From Chloroflexota bacterium (GTDB lineage: Bacteria; Chloroflexota; Anaerolineae; Anaerolineales; UBA11579): a DNA stretch of 64,000 bases. Positions 51,797 through 58,105 of this stretch are shown one piece after another. A program made the position numbers and the translations under genes. The stretch's first letter is position 1. Each line of letters opens with the position of its first letter. The DNA lies in contig JABFGG010000003.1 of NCBI GenBank assembly GCA_013112575.1, positions 1 through 64,000 of the forward strand, in the 5' to 3' direction. The notes under the pieces were generated by a model, which was given only the letters and a program-made list of their open reading frames with translations, was not told the origin of the DNA and did not search any database.

Positions 51797-53032
51797 ATGC
51801 CGCCCATGTCCTGGCGTAAAGTCCTATTTGCCGTAATTCTCCTTATTGGTCTGGCTGCACTTATCTACCAAATTCCTGCTGTGAATAACCGTCTTGGTTG
51901 GCGCATTGTGGCCGCAGAAGCCTATGTGCGCGGCGTGGTCAACCCGGCCGGTGAGTTGCCGCCTCCTGCTGTGGTCGTCACACAGCGTGAGGAACCTACC
52001 AGCCAACCTACACCTATCCCTACAGAGATTTTTGCCGGCCCTACCCCCACACTCGCGCCATCACCAACACCCTTGCCAGCCAGCGTACAACTCGCCTCAC
52101 CGGAATATGAAGGCCAGGACTGGAATAACTGCGGCCCGGCAGCCTTGAGCATGTACCTCAATTTCTATGGTTGGGAGGGCAACCAATTCGATATTTCGGG
52201 GGAGATCAAACCGGCGCGGGAAGACCGCAACGTCAACCCTGAAGAGCTACTTTTCTATACACGCAATTATGCCGGTTGGCTGAACTCCACCTTCCGGGTG
52301 GGTGGGAACATCGAGATGCTCAAGGGCTTTGTGGCTGCGGGCATCCCGGTGATCGTAGAGTCAGTGTTTATCTTTGATGAACCTTTCTGGCTGGATGATG
52401 ATCGCTGGGCAGCGCACTACCTGTTGTTGACGGGCTACGATGATGCCAGCCAGACCTTTACTGTGCAGGACACGTTCCGCGGCCCGGATCGCACTATCAC
52501 TTACGATCAATTGAATGTCGACTGGCAGCCCTTTAACCGCGTCTTCATGCTGGTCTACCCACCCGATCAGGAGAGTACAGTCCAGGGCATCCTCGGACAG
52601 CATTGGGATGAGGACTATAACCGCCAGGCGGCTTTTGAAACGGCGCAAGCTGAGATCGAGGCTGACCCCGAAAATGCCTATGCCTGGTTCAACCTGGGCA
52701 GCAACCAGGTGTACTTTGAGCAGTATGCCCAGGCGGCCCAGTCATACGACCAGGCCCGCACCCTGGGTTTGCCCCAGCGTATGTTACGTTACCAGTTTGG
52801 GCCGTTTTTTGCTTATTTCCACTCACTGCGCACCGATGAATTGATCACGGTCACGAGCTATGCTTTGCAGATCACGCCCAATGCTGAGGAGGCTTTGTTA
52901 TGGCACGGCTGGGGTTTGTTCCGGCAGGGCAATGAGGCCAGCGCCATTGCCCATTTCCAGCAGGCTTATAATAACAACCCCTTGTCACCTGATGCCCAGT
53001 ATGCGCTAGACTTTATGGGTGCTTCGCCGTAA
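51797..53032 (+). CDS. C39-like peptidase with TPR repeats
   Basis: The 411-residue protein has an N-terminal membrane anchor (about 8-27) and a Pro/Thr linker (about 65-95). The papain-like domain carries the catalytic Cys in NNCGPAALSMYLNFYGW (Cys112) and His in WAAHYLLLTGYDD (His207). A C-terminal TPR region follows (AYAWFNLGSNQVYFEQYAQAAQSY, AEEALLWHGWGLFRQGNEASAI). It would act outside the membrane on peptides. It overlaps the convergent VanZ-like gene by 27 bases. Confidence 0.87.
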   Translation: MPPMSWRKVLFAVILLIGLAALIYQIPAVNNRLGWRIVAAEAYVRGVVNPAGELPPPAVVVTQREEPTSQPTPIPTEIFAGPTPTLAPSPTPLPASVQLASPEYEGQDWNNCGPAALSMYLNFYGWEGNQFDISGEIKPAREDRNVNPEELLFYTRNYAGWLNSTFRVGGNIEMLKGFVAAGIPVIVESVFIFDEPFWLDDDRWAAHYLLLTGYDDASQTFTVQDTFRGPDRTITYDQLNVDWQPFNRVFMLVYPPDQESTVQGILGQHWDEDYNRQAAFETAQAEIEADPENAYAWFNLGSNQVYFEQYAQAAQSYDQARTLGLPQRMLRYQFGPFFAYFHSLRTDELITVTSYALQITPNAEEALLWHGWGLFRQGNEASAIAHFQQAYNNNPLSPDAQYALDFMGASP

Positions 53033-53389
53033 GTAGATCAGGGCCAATCCCAAAAGTGCGCCAAGCAGGTTCACACCCAGATCAAATATTTCCGGCAAGC
53101 CAAAGACGCGGTCTGCGCTGACGATGAATTGCAGACCCTCTTGCAGTACCCCTATAAACAAGGCGAATATGAGAGTGATTCCTAGGGTCGTCCAGTTTAG
53201 ATTCAGTTTGAAGGTGGGTATCAGCAGCAGGGTCAGGATGGCGTAGACAATGATATGGGTGATGATGTGGGCTGTTTCGGAGATATAGGCCAGGTTAATG
53301 AGGGAGCCGGAGGGGGCACGCTCAAAGATGAGCGTGCTGGGGAAAATGATCACGACCACCCAAATAATTAGTGGAAGATAGCGCTTCAT
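53006..53389 (-). CDS. VanZ-like membrane protein, copy A
   Basis: The 127-residue protein has four membrane segments and the VanZ-like pattern: ALFIGVLQEGLQFIVSADRVFGLPEIFDLGVNLLGALLGLALIYL, where the E...Q and D...N/G residues are the conserved part. VanZ relatives are linked to glycopeptide resistance and phospholipid-related functions, mostly unproven. A second copy lies 1.2 kb away on the same strand. Confidence 0.85.
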   Translation of the reverse strand: MKRYLPLIIWVVVIIFPSTLIFERAPSGSLINLAYISETAHIITHIIVYAILTLLLIPTFKLNLNWTTLGITLIFALFIGVLQEGLQFIVSADRVFGLPEIFDLGVNLLGALLGLALIYLRRSTHKV

Positions 53390-53415
53390 GCTCTGGATTT
53401 TAGCTTAGTAATAAA

Positions 53416-53439
53416 AAAGCCCTGGAATTCCAGGGCTTT
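53416..53439 (-). terminator. Terminator of the Bax-inhibitor-like gene
   Basis: A 24-base perfect palindrome, AAAGCCCTGGAATTCCAGGGCTTT, with further A residues on its left, gives a stem and U-run on the minus strand. It begins 8 bases after the stop at 53448. Confidence 0.88.
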
Positions 53440-53447
53440 GAGATTGT

Positions 53448-54173
53448 TTAGCGGCGACTTAAACGCATGAGAATGCGCAGGATGTACCAGAACATGAGCG
53501 CCATGCTGGCGAACAAGGCCAGCGAAGCTGCCACGTATTGATCGGTGCGGTAGTGGTGGAGAACGTTTGAGGTGGTGTAAAGTATATAACCACTGGCCAA
53601 GCCTACCATGACCACTGAAAACACGAGACCCAGATCGAAGCCGAAAAGAATAGATGCTACGATCAGGCCGAGGGCCATAAAGCCGGCAATGGTCAGGCCC
53701 ATGCGCAGGAAAGAAAAATCGGCGCGGCTGATGAGTACGTAGCCACTGAGGCCGGTGAACACGGTAAAGGTGAGCAGCGCGGCGGTGGGGATCACATTGT
53801 CTGTCGAGTAATTGGCGGCAACGACAAGCAGCGGCAAGAAAAGAATGGCTTCGGCGATAACGTAAAGAACCAGACCCATATACTGCATTGCTAGAGAAGT
53901 TCCACTGTGCGCCCAACGGTTGGCCAGATTGCCAACCAGCATGAACAGGCCCAGGATGATCAGCCAGTTGAACGAGGTGCTGAAAACGAACTCCACGTAG
54001 TAGCCTGCAATGGGTAATTGGAAGAGCAGGAATTCGATGAAAACGAAGCCCATAACGGCAACAGCCAGATGCAGGTAGGTGTTGCGGATGAAGGCCACGC
54101 GGTCTTCTAAGGCTACTGCAGATACAGGTATTGGCAGGGGTTGGTTTTCGTAGGAACCTGAATCGTTTGACAT
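53448..54173 (-). CDS. Bax inhibitor-1-like membrane protein
   Basis: The 241-residue protein has seven membrane segments after a short polar start (FIRNTYLHLAVAVMGFVFIEFLLF). It carries the family pattern FTGLSGYVLISRADFSFLRMGLTIAGF and FDLGLVFSVVMVGLASGYILYTTSNVLHHY, with the conserved Asp residues thought to sense pH in YetJ-type calcium channels. It resembles YccA/YbhL. It sits between two VanZ-like genes. Confidence 0.9.
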   Translation of the reverse strand: MSNDSGSYENQPLPIPVSAVALEDRVAFIRNTYLHLAVAVMGFVFIEFLLFQLPIAGYYVEFVFSTSFNWLIILGLFMLVGNLANRWAHSGTSLAMQYMGLVLYVIAEAILFLPLLVVAANYSTDNVIPTAALLTFTVFTGLSGYVLISRADFSFLRMGLTIAGFMALGLIVASILFGFDLGLVFSVVMVGLASGYILYTTSNVLHHYRTDQYVAASLALFASMALMFWYILRILMRLSRR

Positions 54174-54266
54174 GTTTCCTCCAATTGTGCGATAGCAAAA
54201 CTCCCCCCCAACAACTGAAGCTGAGGGTTTTGATTTATAGCATTGTACAGAAGTTGGGGTTAGATT

Positions 54267-54665
54267 TCAATAGCCGACGCGGATGCGCTGGCGTGTGCTG
54301 CGTTTGAGGTAGAGCAGGCCAATGCCGATCAGGCCACCAATCATGTCTACGCCTAAATCGAATAGCTCTGGAAAGCCGGGTGGGCGATGTTTGGTAGCGA
54401 TGAGTTGAAAGGCTTCCTGGGCTGCACCTACGATGAGCACTGCGAACAATAGGAGGGCTACATTTTTGAGGGTGAGGGGCAGTTTGAAGGCGTAGGCCAA
54501 CAGGATGACCAGCCCGGCAAAGAGCACGCTGTGGGCGATCCAGTGCATGACTTCTGTGCCGATAAGGGTATCCATGATGGGGCGGATCTGGGGGATGCGG
54601 CGGAAGAGAGCCACGGGGAAGACCATGAGCAAGAGCCAAAGGGTAAGGAACAGAAAACGTCGCAT
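54267..54665 (-). CDS. VanZ-like membrane protein, copy B
   Basis: The 132-residue protein matches copy A in plan: MRRFLFLTLWLLLMVFPVALF, then VMHWIAHSVLFAGLVILLAYAF, and IVGAAQEAFQLIATKHRPPGFPELFDLGVDMIGGLIGIGLLYLKRS. It is probably a diverged duplicate. The spacing and the Bax-inhibitor-like gene between the two suggest an old local duplication. Confidence 0.85.
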   Translation of the reverse strand: MRRFLFLTLWLLLMVFPVALFRRIPQIRPIMDTLIGTEVMHWIAHSVLFAGLVILLAYAFKLPLTLKNVALLLFAVLIVGAAQEAFQLIATKHRPPGFPELFDLGVDMIGGLIGIGLLYLKRSTRQRIRVGY

Positions 54666-54766
54666 GGTGGCAGATTTTAGCTTGATTTGGGGAAATGACC
54701 AGGATTTGGGTGTGGGGGTTTAAGCACTTATGTGCGCGGATACTAAACCAAATGGCGTAGATGCCT

Positions 54767-54826
54767 AGCAAACTCCACCCAATTAATGTACTTTGTCCAA
54801 CCTGTGGTTGGACTCTGGAGTTTGCT
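54767..54826 (+). other. Nested hairpins in the spacer before the transposase
   Basis: AGCAAACTCC (54767-54776) pairs with GGAGTTTGCT (54817-54826), and within it GTCCAACC (54795-54802) pairs with GGTTGGAC (54806-54813). Both stems are perfect. They lie just left of the 54842 repeat. The rest of the 54666-54979 spacer holds no gene I can support. Confidence 0.65.
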
Positions 54827-54841
54827 GCACAAACTCTGCCT

Positions 54842-54873
54842 ATTAATGTACCGTATGTAGTTAATGTAGGGTT
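54842..54873 (+). repeat. Left flanking repeat of the IS/tRNA region
   Basis: ATTAATGTACCGTATGTA...TTAATGTAGGGTT is repeated at 56830-56864 with about three single-base gaps and one change. The two copies, in the same orientation, bracket the transposase, a small gene, a structured RNA candidate and a tRNA. Confidence 0.75.
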
Positions 54874-54979
54874 AAGCATGTTTTTGGCTGGCGGGTTCTT
54901 GCCGGAATATAAGATGTGGGGGGTGAGGGGGAAGGGAGCGGCGAATGTGGGGGCGAGAGATGCGAAGGCAATTCTATAC

Positions 54980-55008
54980 TTGACAGACCCAAACAAATGA
55001 GCTATACT
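54980..55008 (+). promoter_or_regulatory. Transposase promoter
   Basis: TTGACA (54980-54985) and TATACT (55003-55008) are separated by exactly 17 bases. GGAG follows 8 bases before the transposase ATG at 55034. Confidence 0.8.
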
Positions 55009-55033
55009 TTAGGTACACAAGTGGAGTATAGCA

Positions 55034-55972
55034 ATGGACGAAATCACTTTTAGCACCCTGCGAAATCTGACCGAAGAAGAAGCCTGCGACCTGTTTGCTG
55101 AAATCCGCTGGCCTGGTGGAGTAATCGCCTGCCCCAAATGTGGAAGCCTGAAAGGTGCTTACAAACTGAAGTCCAAACCGGATAGCAAGAACAAGGTCGC
55201 TCCTGGCACTTACAAATGTAAGGATTGTCGCCGCAAGTTCACGGTCAAGATGGGGACTATCTTTGAGAAAAGTCCTATCCCAATGCGCGATTGGTTGCTG
55301 GCTGTTTATGAAATGAATGAGAATAAGACGGGCGTATCTGCCAGCCAGTTGCACCGCAAGTTGGGCGTGACCTACAAGACCGCTTGGTTCATGTGCCACC
55401 GCATACGTGAAGCTATGAAGCAAGAACCGCTTGGTATGTTGCTTGGCACGGTAGAAGCTGACGAAACTTACATCGGGGGATTGGAAAAGAACAAGCACTT
55501 GAGCAAACGTAAGGGTCGCAGCCCAAAGGCAAAGACTCCTGTATTCGCCATGATTGAGCGTGGTGGGGACGTGCGCGCCCAGAAAGTTCCTGATACCAAA
55601 GGACGAACTTTACAGCCCATCATTGCCCAAAACATTCACCCTCACACTCGCGTGATGACCGATGAATACGGTGCTTATTTTGGCTTAGACCGCTTCCACA
55701 CCAGCCACGAAACCGTCCACCACCTTAGTAAAGAGTATGTGCGCGGCGATGTTCACACAAACCTTGCAGAAAACTGGTTTTCCTTGCTGAAAAGGGGCAT
55801 CAAAGGTAACTATTTTCACGTTTCCCCCACCCATTTGAACCGCTATCTAGCTGAATTCACGTTCCGTTTCAACAATCGCAAGCTGAGTGATGGGCAGCGA
55901 ACAGCCAAAGCACTGAAAGGCGCAGTCGGCAAGCGGCTGACCTACGACAAGACCATAAAAACAGAAGCCTAG
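55034..55972 (+). CDS. IS1595-family transposase (ISXO2-like)
   Basis: The 312-residue protein looks complete. An N-terminal zinc ribbon (CPKCGS... YKCKDCRRKF) is followed by a helix-turn-helix region (GVSASQLHRKLGVTYKTAWFMCHRIREAM). The ISXO2 catalytic domain has Asp in VEADETYIGG, Asp in VMTDEYGAYF, and NLAENWFSLLKRG. The ending YLAEFTFRFNNRK is typical. It has its own strong promoter and a terminator that overlaps its stop. Terminal inverted repeats could not be identified with confidence. It is likely able to work. Confidence 0.93.
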   Translation: MDEITFSTLRNLTEEEACDLFAEIRWPGGVIACPKCGSLKGAYKLKSKPDSKNKVAPGTYKCKDCRRKFTVKMGTIFEKSPIPMRDWLLAVYEMNENKTGVSASQLHRKLGVTYKTAWFMCHRIREAMKQEPLGMLLGTVEADETYIGGLEKNKHLSKRKGRSPKAKTPVFAMIERGGDVRAQKVPDTKGRTLQPIIAQNIHPHTRVMTDEYGAYFGLDRFHTSHETVHHLSKEYVRGDVHTNLAENWFSLLKRGIKGNYFHVSPTHLNRYLAEFTFRFNNRKLSDGQRTAKALKGAVGKRLTYDKTIKTEA

Positions 55973-55990
55973 CTAATTGCTAGGCTTTTT
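55965..55990 (+). terminator. Terminator overlapping transposase stop
   Basis: AAGCCTAGC (55965-55973) pairs with GCTAGGCTT (55979-55987), loop TAATT, followed by TTTCTTTT. The stem includes the transposase TAG and also the end of the convergent 53-residue gene. Confidence 0.82.
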
Positions 55991-56134
55991 CTTTTCCTTA
56001 TCTTCGCTCTTGATCGGGGGCGTTTCTGCCAGAGCCTTGACCACTTCCTGAAATGTGGGGCCATGCAGGGACACGGGCTTTTCAGCGTTCTCTTTTTTCT
56101 TACCCTTATCTTTAGGTTCGTCTTGTTCGTACAT
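55973..56134 (-). CDS. 53-residue Lys-rich small protein beside transposase
   Basis: Starting at ATG 56134 on the minus strand, the frame runs 53 codons and stops exactly where the transposase gene stops on the other strand. The product is Lys/Glu-rich at both ends, with a conserved-looking core EKPVSLHGPTFQEVVKALAETPP. I recall similar small proteins (KPVSL.PL.FEEA..ALL) near transposases in related bacteria, which supports it as a real IS-associated gene. Function unknown; it could be a DNA-binding accessory or antagonist. Confidence 0.65.
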   Translation of the reverse strand: MYEQDEPKDKGKKKENAEKPVSLHGPTFQEVVKALAETPPIKSEDKEKKKPSN

Positions 56135-56199
56135 TGTATGTTGATACTAACACAGAACATACTAGCTAATCAAGCGAGTCGTCTGGTAAAATAAAAAAT

Positions 56200-56286
56200 C
56201 GAGGGGAGGCGGCAGAAAATCTTGCGACAACTATCTTGCGATAGTCCTGCTGTTCCAGCATTAGCGGTGCTGGTTGCCTCCCCTCG
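56200..56286 (+). ncRNA. Candidate structured RNA, three-way junction
   Basis: A perfect 11-bp closing helix (56200-56210 with 56276-56286) encloses two arms. The first is a 5-bp stem (56211-56215 with 56247-56251, one G-U pair) topped by a 6-bp hairpin with loop TTGC (56230-56245). The second is a 6-bp hairpin with a 7-base loop (56255-56273). ATCTTGCGA appears twice in the first arm. It is tRNA-sized but lacks the T-loop motif. It ends 9 bases before the tRNA gene. No known RNA family is recognised. Confidence 0.65.
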
Positions 56287-56295
56287 TTTATCATC

Positions 56296-56383
56296 GGAGG
56301 CGTCGCCCGTTGGAAAGGGCAGCTATCTAAGAAATAGCCTTACGTGTCTGCGTATCGTGGGTTCGAATCCCACCGCCTCCGCA
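56296..56383 (+). tRNA. Class II tRNA, anticodon AAG, serine-type acceptor end
   Basis: A full cloverleaf is visible. The acceptor is GGAGGCG/CGCCTCC (56296-56302, 56374-56380), the D stem GCCC/GGGC, and the anticodon stem GCTAT/ATAGC with loop CTAAGAA, so the anticodon is AAG at 56329-56331. A long variable arm (TACG/CGTA) and T arm GTGGG-TTCGAAT-CCCAC follow. The discriminator is G73, then CA. AAG reads Leu codon CTT. G73 and the GGAG start are marks of tRNA-Ser; bacterial tRNA-Leu has A73. The charged amino acid is therefore uncertain. Confidence 0.85.
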
Positions 56384-56829
56384 TTTCAAAAAATTGTCAG
56401 TTCACAGGGAATGAAAGCACAAGCCCCCAGCAAATGATTTCAGCGCATCCTTCCCAGAACGTTGTTCGTGCTAGACCCTTTTATTGGGTCAGGTACTATA
56501 ATCTCTTACACGTAAAGGGGAAGTACAGCATTGAACGACGCGGCCACTCTTAGCTCTCCTTTACGTGAAGCCCCTAAAGTTACCCAAACTCTAGGCGTGT
56601 ACACATAATATAATATAATATGTGTATATACCGAAATAGTACCACTTGTGTGACAATTACGCAATATTGTGGTATTCCTCGGAAGTGAAAACTCCTCGGA
56701 AACGCAACTGAGTGCGGAAATTACAACAATTGCGGGGTTTATTCGATTAGTAACGTTCTTAGCCCAACAACTCTATTTGGGTCTGACGTGTATAAGTCTA
56801 CCGATGCGAAGAAGGGCTAAAAATAGCGA
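56384..56829 (+). other. Gene-free stretch with possible RNA helices after the tRNA
   Basis: No convincing protein gene is present. Visible structure includes GACCC/GGGTC around 56475-56490, a 10-bp pair CACGTAAAGG (56509-56518) with CCTTTACGTG (56558-56567), and an AT-rich near-palindrome CACATAATATAATATAATATGTG near 56602. These could be parts of a longer RNA that continues from the tRNA, or chance in AT-rich DNA. Confidence 0.4.
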
Positions 56830-56864
56830 ATTAATGTACCCGTATGTATGCTTAATGTAGGGTT
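56830..56864 (+). repeat. Right flanking repeat of the IS/tRNA region
   Basis: This is the second copy of the 54842 repeat (ATTAATGTACCCGTATGTATG...), in the same orientation. It marks the right edge of the two-kilobase segment that contains the transposase and the tRNA. Confidence 0.75.
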
Positions 56865-56893
56865 GTCGAACCTATGGGTCAATTTAAAAAATC

Positions 56894-56913
56894 GGGCGAG
56901 GCATGCCTCGCCC
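56894..56913 (+). repeat. Dispersed palindrome, copy 2
   Basis: GGGCGAGGCATGCCTCGCCC is a perfect palindrome followed by CTAC. It differs from the 47128 copy by changes at a few positions, two of which compensate each other, which suggests selection on the hairpin. Confidence 0.8.
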
Positions 56914-56943
56914 CTACAAAAATATAATTTAGGTTTTGGGAGT

Positions 56944-57354
56944 TCAGGCGCGTTTGGAGCGCATGGCTTTGAGGCTTTTGATGTCCTCAGTTTGTGCCAT
57001 GTCCTTGTATTCCTGGGACTCCATGGCATAGGGAGCGATCTTGCCATCGGCATTGCTGTGGACGCCCCAGCCGTAGCGTTTGGTGAGGGGCGATGAGCGC
57101 AGGCAGGGCTGGCCTTTGGAGAAGAACTTTTCGCGCTCGGCGACACGCTGGGATTGTGGAATGTCTTTCCTGTCGGCGTGGACCTGGAAGATGACGTCAT
57201 CGGAGGTGTATTTGTAGGGGTTGGCGGCGATGATCTCATATTGCAAAAGGGCGATGGTCTTTTTGCCGCCACGTTCCTGCGGGACCTCAGCGTGGTCGAT
57301 GGGGCAGTCTTCGGCAACCTCGATAAGGGTGTTGAAATAGTTGGTGGTTTCCAT
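56944..57354 (-). CDS. DUF6157-like small protein
   Basis: The 136-residue protein begins TTNYFNTLIEVAEDCP, followed by TIALLQYEIIAANPYKYTSDDVIFQVHADR and KGQPCLRSSPLTKRYGWGVHSNADGKIAPY. This is the pattern I know as DUF6157, a cytoplasmic family without assigned function. A G-rich stretch just left of it holds the dispersed palindrome. Confidence 0.8.
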   Translation of the reverse strand: METTNYFNTLIEVAEDCPIDHAEVPQERGGKKTIALLQYEIIAANPYKYTSDDVIFQVHADRKDIPQSQRVAEREKFFSKGQPCLRSSPLTKRYGWGVHSNADGKIAPYAMESQEYKDMAQTEDIKSLKAMRSKRA

Positions 57355-57664
57355 TTCTATTTACTCCTTCGGTGCGGGAGTATACCAAACATTTGTGCTA
57401 ATTTGGGTGGGGATTGGGCATGGTGATTGGATAGGTGGACTTAGTATAGGTGTGTTGAGGGATTCCTCACTCTTTCGCTGTGCTCAATCATTCGGAATGA
57501 CACGATGTAAAGGGTGGTTTGACCTGGACACATGCATGTTGTAGACTGTGAGCAGCCTGAGTGATCGTGAACAATCGGGAAAAATATTCAAGTTCTTTGC
57601 TTCCATGACGCCACCTTTCATACAAGTTGACCGTATAAACTAGAAGCATGGCTAGGGATGAAAA
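57355..57664 (+). other. 310-base spacer with a dispersed-repeat-like motif
   Basis: GGGATTCCTCACTCTTTCGCTGTGCTC followed by ATTCGGAATGACAC (about 57459-57503) resembles a repeat often scattered in Chloroflexota and related genomes, in which GATTCC and GGAATGAC pair around a TCGCT-type core. Nothing else in this spacer is supported. Confidence 0.45.
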
Positions 57665-58105
57665 ATGAACCAGCTAAGCAAAATGATTCTCCAAAGCGGA
57701 ATGGTTTTGCTGGCTTTTGGGTTGATGTCTTGTCGTGGTCAAGGCTTGGGTGCTAATCCTAAACCTGAAAATCAAACGACAAACTATGTATGTGCAATTG
57801 GGCAGGACAAGGGGGAGCCGGAATTGGTGTTTGTTGAACTCTTTAGCCCTGATGGGTTTCCTATCACAAATTCAGACCAAAAGATGATCATCGGCTCTAA
57901 TAAATACTATGCCGGCCCTATAGGCCAAACCGGTACTGTGATGGTAGGCTCGATATCATGGGAAGATTTCTCTCAAATCCCCGATGGAACGCCAGTATAT
58001 TATGGTCTTGCCGAAGAAATTGCCAGTGGCTATTTTGGTGAATTGGATAAATCCACAATGGTGGATTGTGTTATTCGATTGGAAAAGCAGGTAGAGGATA
58101 AATAA
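57665..58105 (+). CDS. Small lipoprotein, unknown function
   Basis: The 146-residue protein has a type II signal peptide ending in GLMSC, then a beta-rich domain (YVCAIGQDKGEPELVFVELFSPDGFPI) with two further Cys. Its stop touches the start of the next lipoprotein gene, so they are co-transcribed. Both are AT-richer than the surrounding genes. Confidence 0.75.
   Translation: MNQLSKMILQSGMVLLAFGLMSCRGQGLGANPKPENQTTNYVCAIGQDKGEPELVFVELFSPDGFPITNSDQKMIIGSNKYYAGPIGQTGTVMVGSISWEDFSQIPDGTPVYYGLAEEIASGYFGELDKSTMVDCVIRLEKQVEDK

Noticed and set aside
54761..55000. 79-codon frame in the spacer before the transposase
   Set aside because: It runs through the nested hairpins, the flanking repeat and the transposase promoter, and has no ribosome binding site.
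56296..56383. tRNA-Sec for the nearby SelB
   Set aside because: The acceptor has 7 bp and the T stem 5 bp, the D stem is 4 bp, and the anticodon is AAG rather than TCA.
56200..56383. tmRNA or SRP RNA
   Set aside because: The tRNA at 56296 is a complete cloverleaf, so it is not a tmRNA end, and no tag frame or SRP GGAA-type tetraloop region is present.
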